Source of the DNA: Cyclobacteriaceae bacterium
GTDB lineage: Bacteria; Bacteroidota; Bacteroidia; Cytophagales; Cyclobacteriaceae
DNA length: 64,000 nt
Assembly (NCBI GenBank): GCA_016786495.1
Contig: JAEUUJ010000033.1
Coordinates: 1-64,000 of the forward strand
Direction: 5' to 3'
Part shown: positions 44,412 to 51,731 of the stretch, one piece after another
Position numbering within the stretch: the stretch's first letter is position 1
How the letters are laid out: every line of letters begins with the position of its first letter
Notes under the pieces: generated by a model
Seen by the model: the letters and a program-made list of their open reading frames with translations, nothing else
What the model was told of the DNA's origin: nothing
Database searches by the model: none
Translations under genes and position numbers: made by a program

Positions 44412-45374
44412 GTGAAAGAGATTAAGATTATTGAGGTTAAGTCCGAGATCGGTGCCGGTACCCGCGGGGCCAGCCTGGGCGTGGAGGCCATGAAGATTGC
44501 CAGCCTCGACCTGAAATCGGACTTTTTCAGAACGTATGATTCGGTTGAAGTTGAGAACGTGAACGAGCTCCTGTTCGATGGAGCAAAACACTCGTACGCC
44601 AAGTTTATTGACGGTGTTTTGATCATGGAAGAACGCGTTTGCCTGGAAGTTTACGAAACCATTTGGGACGACAACTTTCCGTTTGTAATCGCGGGCGATC
44701 ACAGTACTGCCTACGGAACAATTTCCGGAATTAAGAAAGCAAACCCGGGCGCCAGACTCGGTGTAGTTTGGATTGACGCTCATGCCGACATCCACACGCC
44801 TTATACAACGCCTTCCGGCAACATGCATGGAATGCCCCTGGCCATGGCCACCGGCCTCGACAACCTGGAATGCAAAGTAAACGACCCGAAAGGCGAAACG
44901 CTTGAATACTGGGAGCAGTTGAAGAATGTGGGCATTCCCGGAGCAAAGGTTTACCCGGAAGATATCGTGTACGTTTCGGTCCGCGATTTAGAAAAGCCCG
45001 AGAATTACCTGATCAACAAGCATAACATTAATTTCATTGAGACGGAGGACGTCAAAAAGTTAGGCTCGGTTGAAATTGCCAGACGCGTGTTGGCCATGCT
45101 CGACCACTGCGACCTGATTTATATTTCCTTTGATGTTGACAGCATCGATAGCCGCGTATCAACAGGAACCGGTACGCCTGTACCAAACGGATTAACCGTT
45201 GAGGAGGCAAAATCGTTGAATGTGGAACTGGTAAAAGATCCCCGTGTGTGCTGCTGGGAGATCGTAGAGGTAAACCCAACGCTCGACACCGAGAACCGGA
45301 TGGCGGAAAGCGCCTTTGAAATTCTGGAAGCAACTGCTAAATCGATTGCCAGTCGCCCGGTGATGGCAGAATAG
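44412..45374 (+). CDS. Arginase/agmatinase family enzyme
   Basis: A 320-residue binuclear manganese ureohydrolase. Metal ligands appear in 'AGDHSTAYGT', 'IDAHADIHTP' and 'SFDVDSIDSR'. The loop 'TTPSGNMHGMPLAMA' is the arginase-type substrate loop (compare SGNxHGxP), whereas agmatinases usually have a different sequence there. The neighbouring arginine decarboxylase suggests the substrate could still be agmatine. Both outcomes feed putrescine synthesis, directly from agmatine or through ornithine. The start is GTG at 44412 ('MKEIKIIEVKSEIGAGTRG'). The 246-bp divergent gap to speA holds two small overlapping open frames and no clear promoter. Confidence 0.88.
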   Translation: MKEIKIIEVKSEIGAGTRGASLGVEAMKIASLDLKSDFFRTYDSVEVENVNELLFDGAKHSYAKFIDGVLIMEERVCLEVYETIWDDNFPFVIAGDHSTAYGTISGIKKANPGARLGVVWIDAHADIHTPYTTPSGNMHGMPLAMATGLDNLECKVNDPKGETLEYWEQLKNVGIPGAKVYPEDIVYVSVRDLEKPENYLINKHNINFIETEDVKKLGSVEIARRVLAMLDHCDLIYISFDVDSIDSRVSTGTGTPVPNGLTVEEAKSLNVELVKDPRVCCWEIVEVNPTLDTENRMAESAFEILEATAKSIASRPVMAE

Positions 45375-45387
45375 ATATTCGTTAAAA

Positions 45388-45430
45388 GTTAATAGTTAAT
45401 CGTGTCTGCCTTGAACGATTAACTATTAAC
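45388..45430. repeat. Perfect 16-bp inverted repeat between convergent genes
   Basis: GTTAATAGTTAATCGT at 45388-45403 and its exact complement ACGATTAACTATTAAC at 45415-45430, with an 11-nt loop. It lies between the arginase-family stop (45374) and the flotillin stop (45445). ATTCGTTAA/TTAACGAAT copies flank the arms. Position suggests a transcription or RNA end structure; its AT-rich stem is unlike the GC-rich terminators elsewhere in the window. Confidence 0.85.
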
Positions 45431-45444
45431 GAATAACCTTTAAC

Positions 45445-46947
45445 TTATTTTTCTTTTTTCGGAAGCTCTTTCGCTTCCTTAACTTCTTCTCCTTTTAAAT
45501 AAGCAGGAAGATTCAAACCGGCCATGTTGAACAAGTCGTTCAGGGGTGGAACGGTTTTCATCATGCCCGAAACAAAGTTGGCTGTTGAGTTCGTGCCATT
45601 CTCGCCGTTACCGGAATCCCACACGGTAATCTTATCAATCTTGATATTCTTAACGGCTTCAACCTGCGTCTTAATCAGTTCAGGCAGTTTTTCTACCAGC
45701 AATAACTGGAAGGCCTTGGTAGGATCACCGCCTGCCGCCTGCACCACCTGCTTGTAACCCTCAGCCTGTTTAGTCAGGATTTCAAACAAACCTTTCGCTT
45801 CGGCTTCCATCTTGGCGTAGATCGCATCGGCTTCACCTTTTGCCTGCTCCCGGATTTTTTCGGCCATTGCTTGTGCTTCGATGATGGCGCGTTGCTTCGC
45901 GATTTCAGCCGGGATCACGATGTTCGCATTCTGCGTTGAACGTTCACGTTCCGCACGAGCGGTTTCAGCTTTTTGTTCTGCTAAATAGGCTTCCTCCAGT
46001 GCTTTTGCCTGTTGTACTTTTTCAGATGCTAACGCAATGCGTAAGGCTTCCGCTTCTTTCTCTCGTCTTACTGCTTCCGACTGAGCAATGGCAATCTTTG
46101 CTTCGTTTTCACCTTTGATTGCAATTGCGTTGGCTTCGGAGGTTTTTACACGTGTATCGCGCTCTGCTTCAGCCTTACCAATCGATTCGTCTTTCTTGGC
46201 TGCGGCAATGCTAATCTCTTTATCCTTTTGCGTAATGGCGATTTTTACATCCCGGTCACGGTGTGTTTCAGCAATTTGCGTATCCTTTTCACGATCGGCA
46301 GCCGCCTTACCGGTTTCACCGATTTTTTCCTGCGCGGCAACGGAGATTTTCGCTTCGTTGATTGCTTTTGCGGCAGCTTCCTTACCAAGCGCTTCAATGT
46401 AGCCCGACTCATCTTTAATATCGGTTACGTTTACGTTGATCAGTTTCAAGCCAATTTTCTTCAATTCACTGTCAACGTTTTTCGAAATGTTGTCCAAAAA
46501 CTTATCGCGATCGGAGTTGATTTCTTCAATCGTCATCGTTGCGATCACGAGGCGCAACTGACCGAACAAAATATCTTTTGCAAGTTCCTGGATCTGACCA
46601 TGCGTTAAACCAAGCAAACGTTCCGCAGCAGCGTTCATGCTGTCGTGCTCAGTTGAAATGGCGATGGTAAAACGACACGGAACGTCAACGCGGATGTTCT
46701 GACGACTCAGTGCATTTGTCAGGTTCGCGTCAATCGATAATGGTTTAAGATCGAGGAAGGCATAGTCCTGAATAACCGGCCATATAAACGCACCGCCTCC
46801 ATGTACGCACTTGGCAGAACTTCCGCCTGTGCGGCCGTAGATAACGAGAATCTTATCAGAAGGGCATCGTTTGTAACGTGAAATAAGTGCTGTGATGGTT
46901 ACAAAGCCGACCACAACGGCAACGAGAATTAAAATTACTGGAGACAT
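45445..46947 (-). CDS. Flotillin-like SPFH protein
   Basis: A 500-residue membrane-scaffold protein. One membrane segment (residues 4-23) is followed by the SPFH/band 7 domain (about 28-200, 'CVHGGGAFIWPVIQDYAFLDLKPLSID', 'LNVNVTDIKDESGYIEALGKEAAA') and a long Ala/Glu/Lys coiled coil (about 200-400) of the flotillin type. The C-terminus carries 'LFEILTKQAEGYKQVVQAAGGDPTKAFQLLLVEKLPEL', typical of flotillins (FloT/YqiK). It organises membrane microdomains. The NfeD-like gene 18 bp upstream is the usual operon partner. Confidence 0.92.
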   Translation of the reverse strand: MSPVILILVAVVVGFVTITALISRYKRCPSDKILVIYGRTGGSSAKCVHGGGAFIWPVIQDYAFLDLKPLSIDANLTNALSRQNIRVDVPCRFTIAISTEHDSMNAAAERLLGLTHGQIQELAKDILFGQLRLVIATMTIEEINSDRDKFLDNISKNVDSELKKIGLKLINVNVTDIKDESGYIEALGKEAAAKAINEAKISVAAQEKIGETGKAAADREKDTQIAETHRDRDVKIAITQKDKEISIAAAKKDESIGKAEAERDTRVKTSEANAIAIKGENEAKIAIAQSEAVRREKEAEALRIALASEKVQQAKALEEAYLAEQKAETARAERERSTQNANIVIPAEIAKQRAIIEAQAMAEKIREQAKGEADAIYAKMEAEAKGLFEILTKQAEGYKQVVQAAGGDPTKAFQLLLVEKLPELIKTQVEAVKNIKIDKITVWDSGNGENGTNSTANFVSGMMKTVPPLNDLFNMAGLNLPAYLKGEEVKEAKELPKKEK

Positions 46948-46965
46948 AGGGTATTTGAGGTTAGA

Positions 46966-47526
46966 TTAAAGCGTTTCTACAAGAAGGATATTACCATTCA
47001 GGACTTTCACAATCCTGACCATCGCATGACTTGGGATTTTTTCATACTCAGTCATGGCATCCAGTTCATGGAACGTTCCTTTTACACTTACCATGACTTT
47101 TCCTTTTCCGGATTTACGTTCCGGGATGGCCAGGTATACTTCTGCGGTTTTATTGATCGTACTGTCTATTTTAAACGAGTTGTCTTCTGCAAGCTTCTGA
47201 ATTTGCCGGATGATGACAAAAAAGACATAGACAAAGGCGGCACCTACCAGCACGGCCAATCCGATCAACACGGTTTTATTTTCAATCGTGTTAAAAAATG
47301 AAATTCCGGTCCAGCTGAAACCCAATAAGAAGTTGATCAGGTTGCGAAGCGAGAACAATTGAAACGGGGTTTCACCGTGCGCGAGGTCTCCATCGAAGTC
47401 GGCCTCGAGGCCATCGGTTGCATCGACTCCGGCAAAGGTCATAATGGTTTGAATCAAAAAGATTAAACTGGTTGGGATGGCCACGAACCAGAAAATCCGT
47501 AACAGGGGATCCAGATTCTCAAACAT
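46966..47526 (-). CDS. NfeD-like membrane protein, flotillin partner
   Basis: A 186-residue protein with three hydrophobic helices (about 10-32, 60-82, 86-108) and a C-terminal soluble beta domain of OB-fold type (about 125-186: 'GKGKVMVSVKGTFHELDAMTEYEKIPSHAMVRIVKVLNGNILLVE'). This is the short NfeD (NfeD1b/YqiJ-like) form lacking the protease domain, normally coded beside flotillins, with which it is thought to form membrane domains. It precedes the flotillin gene by 18 bp. Confidence 0.88.
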   Translation of the reverse strand: MFENLDPLLRIFWFVAIPTSLIFLIQTIMTFAGVDATDGLEADFDGDLAHGETPFQLFSLRNLINFLLGFSWTGISFFNTIENKTVLIGLAVLVGAAFVYVFFVIIRQIQKLAEDNSFKIDSTINKTAEVYLAIPERKSGKGKVMVSVKGTFHELDAMTEYEKIPSHAMVRIVKVLNGNILLVETL

Positions 47527-47646
47527 GGGTTGTTTTTTTGGGCGTTTATGAGGGCAAAACCGGGCTTGTAACCCGATTGGAAGTTATAAAAAAAAGAATT
47601 TTTAGCAGGATTGCTGCAACCTTTATTTATCAATTACGTGCGGTCG

Positions 47647-48306
47647 TTATTTCACGTACGGCCGAAGACTATCCCGCCAGATATCGTAACCTTTTCGGTT
47701 CATGTGGAGGCCGTCTTCTATGAAAAGCTCTTTGCGCAAGGAGCCATCGGCATTCAGCATCTTGTTCCAGATGTCAATGAAGTACACGTTTTTCCTGGAG
47801 TTGGCCCAGGTTTGTAGTTCTTTATTAAATTGTACGTACCTGTCCCGTAAATACCAGCGCGCTATACTTGGTTTAGCTGAAATAAAGTAGACCTTAACGC
47901 TGGGCGAAAGTTTTGTTCGGATGAGGGTCAGTAAACTATCCGCGGAAGCGAGAATTTGCTGCGGGGTTGCATTCGCAAAACCGAGATCGTTATCCCCTTC
48001 ATAAATAAAGATTGTTTTGGGGTTGTACGGAACGATCACTTCGTTAGCAAAATATAACAGGTCGCGCATGGTTGATCCGCCAAAGGCACGATTCAATACA
48101 TTTTTGCCTGTGAAATCTTTGTCGAGATCGGTCCACATCCGGATGCTTGAACTCCCGGTAAACAAAATGATGCCTTTCCGGTGTTTGATCAGGCTATCGG
48201 CCCGAACAAGTTCTTTTACTTCATTTTCAAAAACATGTGTTTCCTGGGCAGCAAGCGAAAGTGTCAACAGCAACGCAATACCCAGCACGGAGAGTTTTTT
48301 CAGCAT
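47647..48306 (-). CDS. Secreted SGNH/GDSL-type hydrolase
   Basis: A 219-residue lipase/esterase-like enzyme with an N-terminal signal ('LLLTLSLAAQ'). The SGNH blocks are present: block I 'ILFTGSSSIRMW' (nucleophile probably Ser53), block II 'NRAFGGSTMRDLL', block III 'IYEGDNDLGF' and block V 'FIEDGLHMN' with Asp198 and His201. Similar proteins remove acetyl or other esters from polysaccharides or peptidoglycan, but the substrate is unknown. It is co-directional with, and 2 bp after, the beta-lactamase-like gene, so the two are probably in one operon. Confidence 0.9.
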   Translation of the reverse strand: MLKKLSVLGIALLLTLSLAAQETHVFENEVKELVRADSLIKHRKGIILFTGSSSIRMWTDLDKDFTGKNVLNRAFGGSTMRDLLYFANEVIVPYNPKTIFIYEGDNDLGFANATPQQILASADSLLTLIRTKLSPSVKVYFISAKPSIARWYLRDRYVQFNKELQTWANSRKNVYFIDIWNKMLNADGSLRKELFIEDGLHMNRKGYDIWRDSLRPYVK

Positions 48307-48308
48307 GG

Positions 48309-49922
48309 CTATCGGGTTTGGGTAACTTTTGTAAACGGAACGCGCTCTGCGCGGGAGAGATTGATTTCAAAGCCGGTTACAGTTCCCTTGCGATCGCGCT
48401 TGAACTCGAGCAGGTCGAATTCACTTCCGCGGTATCCGTCATAGTAAAGTGGTGTGAGTTTGTAAGCGGTTGCCGGCTTGCGACTGATCCAAACTTCATT
48501 TCCTTTTACGGACACGGTAAATTCGGTGTCTGCTTCTTTACTCACAAACCTGCCGGCCAAGGCTTGAAGGTAGCGTTGCGTTGAATCGGCTGGATTTACC
48601 TGACGGTACAACGAAGTGTCCTGCGGGGTTCTCACAAGAACTCTCCCGGGTTTGACATAGGCCCATTTCAAATCATTATAAAAGAGCGTATCGCGGTGAG
48701 ACGGCATAAGGGCCATGTGATTCCAGTACAGTTTTTTGTCACGCAGTGAAAGGGTAAACACGTCAAAGTTCCGGATGCTTCTGTACGTACCGGTAAATTT
48801 TTTCAGGTCGGGCTCCGGTAATTCCAACGTGGCCGGTTTTTGCATTTTTGATTCAGATTTGCCCAGTACGATTTCAGCAATCTTTTTGCCCGAGGCCACT
48901 ACGTTTCCGTTCGCATCATTGCTGAGGATGGCAATCGTAATTTTTTTATCGGGATAGTACGCCAGCCATGCACGGTACCCCGCCGTTGAACCGCTATGAC
49001 TGATCTCGGTATATTGATTAAACGTTCCGATGTTCAATCCGCCAGCATAGTAAATCGTTTTACGGTTTTTCAATTGACCTTGCTGCACACGCATCGCGTA
49101 CAGCGCATCCCCGCCAATTGCATGCGTCTGAAGCAATGCGTTCCATTTCATCAGATCGCCTGTGGTTGTCAACAGTCCGCCATGGCCATGAATGTTTTCG
49201 AACGGCATCATTTGCTCGTAGCCGGAAATCGTTTTGCTGTACGCTACGGATCGGTTCGGAATAATCTCCCGGAAGTTATCCCGCCATTGCGTATGGGTCA
49301 TTCCGAGGGGTTCGAAAAACCTCGTGCGGGTAAACTCCGCCAACGACATACCGGAGACGCGTTCAACAATTGTCACCAGCAAGGTGTAGTTTGAATTACT
49401 GTAGGAGTATTCGGTGCCGGGTGTAAAATTTAAGGATCGCTGTTTGCAGATAATATCAAGCGCAAGTTCCTGGGTGTACACCCGTGTTGTTCGCGGCCAG
49501 CCGGTAAGTGAGCCGATTGAGCCCCAATCTTTTAATCCGCTGGTATGATTCAATAAATGTTGAATGGTAACCGGTGCATCATACACGGGCAGCTCCGGAA
49601 TGTACTTACGAACATCATCCTGCGTAGAGAGTTTTCCTTCCGTAGCCAATAACAAAAGTGACGCGGCTGTAAACTGTTTTGAAACAGAGCCACCTTCAAA
49701 AATTGTTTCAGTGGTATTGGGTACGTTATGTTCGAGGTCGGCAAGTCCGAAAGCTTTGTGATAAATAACAGAACCGTTTCGCGAAACTAATACCGACCCG
49801 CCCGGAGTAGCATTGTTCCAATGTGTGAAAATTTCATCGATGCGACTAATCGTGTCCGCAGATTGGGCGTGCGCGGTGAAGAATAGCGCGCAGCCTATGC
49901 AAAAGAGCAACAGGTGTTTCAT
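48309..49922 (-). CDS. Serine hydrolase of the class C beta-lactamase/penicillin-binding type
   Basis: A 537-residue exported enzyme. Residues 1-19 form a signal ('FFTAHAQ'). The beta-lactamase fold (about 25-345) has SxxK as Ser79-Val-Ser-Lys82 ('GGSVSKQFTAASLLLL'), YxN as Tyr174-Ser-Asn176, and the third motif as 'ISHSGSTAGYRAW', that is HSG instead of KTG. The C-terminal about 180 residues form a beta-rich DUF3471-like domain. Such proteins are D-amino-acid peptidases, esterases or unknown, rarely true beta-lactamases. It is likely to be cotranscribed with the SGNH hydrolase and perhaps the START protein upstream. Confidence 0.9.
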   Translation of the reverse strand: MKHLLLFCIGCALFFTAHAQSADTISRIDEIFTHWNNATPGGSVLVSRNGSVIYHKAFGLADLEHNVPNTTETIFEGGSVSKQFTAASLLLLATEGKLSTQDDVRKYIPELPVYDAPVTIQHLLNHTSGLKDWGSIGSLTGWPRTTRVYTQELALDIICKQRSLNFTPGTEYSYSNSNYTLLVTIVERVSGMSLAEFTRTRFFEPLGMTHTQWRDNFREIIPNRSVAYSKTISGYEQMMPFENIHGHGGLLTTTGDLMKWNALLQTHAIGGDALYAMRVQQGQLKNRKTIYYAGGLNIGTFNQYTEISHSGSTAGYRAWLAYYPDKKITIAILSNDANGNVVASGKKIAEIVLGKSESKMQKPATLELPEPDLKKFTGTYRSIRNFDVFTLSLRDKKLYWNHMALMPSHRDTLFYNDLKWAYVKPGRVLVRTPQDTSLYRQVNPADSTQRYLQALAGRFVSKEADTEFTVSVKGNEVWISRKPATAYKLTPLYYDGYRGSEFDLLEFKRDRKGTVTGFEINLSRAERVPFTKVTQTR

Positions 49923-49943
49923 ATCAGGAATACTCGTAAAACG

Positions 49944-50570
49944 CTACTTGGTTTCGGCAACCGAAATTAACGTATTCATGGTGCTCATGAAATTATTTCG
50001 CACAATGTTATCGGTGACGGCCCGCGGGATGTTGACCGGCTCGCCCGTAATGAAGTAAGTAACTTTTATTTTCCCGGCTGTCGTTTTTTCGAGAATCCAC
50101 TTTCCGTAGGCTTTCATCCGGTCGATCTTCTCACGTTTGGGCGCTACCTTTTCATTCACGGCTGGTTCGAACACCAGTACCACGCGGTTTGGTGTGCGCT
50201 CCCGGATTTTGTACAACGCAAAATAATCCTGATCGGTCAGCGGCCAGGGCATTTTGTACCAGGTATAAAAATGCCACACCGAATCGTTTTTTGGATACGA
50301 CTTGAATTCGGCAAGATTTTTTTGCCACTCTTTCAGTTTGGCCTCCTGAGTGATCACCGTGATCATTTTGTCCATCGAGGCAGACGTGGTGAAAACAACT
50401 TTCAGCGCCCGGGCCTTGGTGGTAGTTCCCGGAAAATCGGCCCAGCGTTCATATAAAAAAATCCGTTCGTCCTGCCGCACAATCTCGTATTCATCCGCAG
50501 TTGTTGACGTCTGTGGAAAGACATGGAAAGAAATGAATACGAGGAGTACTGCGAAGGTGAGGCGTATCAT
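49944..50570 (-). CDS. Secreted START-domain-like protein
   Basis: A 208-residue protein with a signal peptide ('FISFHVFPQ'). The remainder has the alternating pattern of a START lipid-binding domain: 'YEIVRQDERIFLYERWADFPG', 'ARALKVVFTTSASMDKMITVITQEAKLKEWQKNL', 'YTWYKMPWPLTDQDYFALYKI' and the long C-terminal helix 'AVTDNIVRNNFMSTMNTLISVAE'. It probably binds a hydrophobic ligand in the periplasm. Co-directional with the serine hydrolase, 21 bp upstream of it. Confidence 0.82.
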   Translation of the reverse strand: MIRLTFAVLLVFISFHVFPQTSTTADEYEIVRQDERIFLYERWADFPGTTTKARALKVVFTTSASMDKMITVITQEAKLKEWQKNLAEFKSYPKNDSVWHFYTWYKMPWPLTDQDYFALYKIRERTPNRVVLVFEPAVNEKVAPKREKIDRMKAYGKWILEKTTAGKIKVTYFITGEPVNIPRAVTDNIVRNNFMSTMNTLISVAETK

Positions 50571-50679
50571 TGGTTAAGTATACTGCTTTTTTTTACATCA
50601 ACATCCGTGCCCCGGGATGTAAGGCTGTAAAACCCGCTGAAATTATTAATTTCGCACCGTAAAATCTGAAACAACCACT

Positions 50680-51657
50680 ATGAGTCAGAATAGACCGATT
50701 TCTTCTTTTATTGAAAAGAACTTTTTGCATTTCAACGCAGCTGCGCTTGTCGATGCAGCCAAAGGATATAAAAAACACATTGCCGAGGGCAAAAAAATGA
50801 TGGTGACGCTGGCCGGGGCCATGAGCACGGGCGAGCTTGGAATCAGTTTTGCCGAAATGATCCGCCAGAACAAGGTGCACATCATTTCCTGTACGGGTGC
50901 CAACCTGGAGGAGGATATCATGAACCTCGTGGCGCATTCACATTATAAAAGAATCCCCAACTACCGCGATTTGACTCCGCAGCAGGAGTGGGATCTGCTG
51001 GAGAACCACCTGAACCGGGTTACGGATACGTGTATTCCCGAAGAAGAAGCTTTCCGTAAACTTCAGTCGCACTTGTTCAAAGTTTGGAAGGATGCCGAAG
51101 ACAAAGGCGAAAGACTTTTTCCGCATGAGTTCATGTTCCGCATGATCAACAGCGGAGAACTGAAGCAGCACTATGAGATCGATCCGAAAAATTCGTGGAT
51201 GATCGCAGCGGCCGAGCGCAACATGCCGATGGTGGTGCCGGGCTGGGAAGACAGCACGATGGGAAATATTTTTGCATCGTACGTATTAACAGGCGAATTG
51301 AAGGCAAGCACCATGAAGTCGGGTATTGAATACATGGTTTGGCTGGCCGACTGGTATACTGAAAATGCAGGTAAAGATGGAATTGGCTTCTTCCAGATTG
51401 GCGGAGGTATTGCCGGTGACTTCCCGATTTGCGTTGTGCCGATGCTTCATCAGGATCTGGAGCGCGATGGCGTTCCGTTCTGGAGCTACTTCTGCCAGAT
51501 CAGTGATTCGACCACCAGTTACGGTTCGTACTCCGGTGCTGTTCCGAACGAAAAAATCACCTGGGGTAAACTCAGCATTGATACACCGAAATTCATTGTT
51601 GAATCGGACGCGACTATCGTTGCTCCGCTGATGTTTGCGTATATCCTTGACATGTAA
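50680..51657 (+). CDS. Deoxyhypusine-synthase-like protein (homospermidine-synthase candidate, SpeY-like)
   Basis: A 325-residue homologue of deoxyhypusine synthase, a spermidine-dependent NAD enzyme family. Bacteria lack eIF5A, and a related protein (SpeY) makes sym-homospermidine from putrescine in Anabaena, so homospermidine synthesis is the working hypothesis. Family features: 'MVTLAGAMSTGELG' (NAD site), 'ISCTGANLEED', 'KDGIGFFQIGGGIAGDFPICVV', 'STTSYGSYSGAVPNEKITWGKL'. The catalytic Lys of eukaryotic enzymes (in GGGVxKHH) is replaced here by Gly246. Arginine decarboxylase and an arginase-family gene lie about 6-8 kb upstream. ArgS follows. Confidence 0.85.
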   Translation: MSQNRPISSFIEKNFLHFNAAALVDAAKGYKKHIAEGKKMMVTLAGAMSTGELGISFAEMIRQNKVHIISCTGANLEEDIMNLVAHSHYKRIPNYRDLTPQQEWDLLENHLNRVTDTCIPEEEAFRKLQSHLFKVWKDAEDKGERLFPHEFMFRMINSGELKQHYEIDPKNSWMIAAAERNMPMVVPGWEDSTMGNIFASYVLTGELKASTMKSGIEYMVWLADWYTENAGKDGIGFFQIGGGIAGDFPICVVPMLHQDLERDGVPFWSYFCQISDSTTSYGSYSGAVPNEKITWGKLSIDTPKFIVESDATIVAPLMFAYILDM

Positions 51658-51660
51658 AAT

Positions 51661-51730
51661 AGTATTGAGTAGGGAGTCTTTAGTATTGAGCAATGCTTAT
51701 CTAAGGACTCAATACTCATGACTCAATACT
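51661..51730. repeat. Nested inverted repeat before argS
   Basis: Outer arms AGTATTGAGT (51661-51670) and ACTCAATACT (51721-51730); inner arms AGTATTGAG (51682-51690) and CTCAATACT (51708-51716). The decamer is thus present four times, twice in each direction, and can form a two-layer hairpin ending 1 base before the argS ATG. It could be a terminator remnant or an RNA element controlling argS. Confidence 0.8.
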
Positions 51731-51731
51731 C

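Noticed and set aside
44214-44828. A 204-residue minus-strand frame over the arginase gene and speA upstream region
   Set aside because: It lies mostly opposite the arginase gene, with composition typical of an antisense shadow and no motif.
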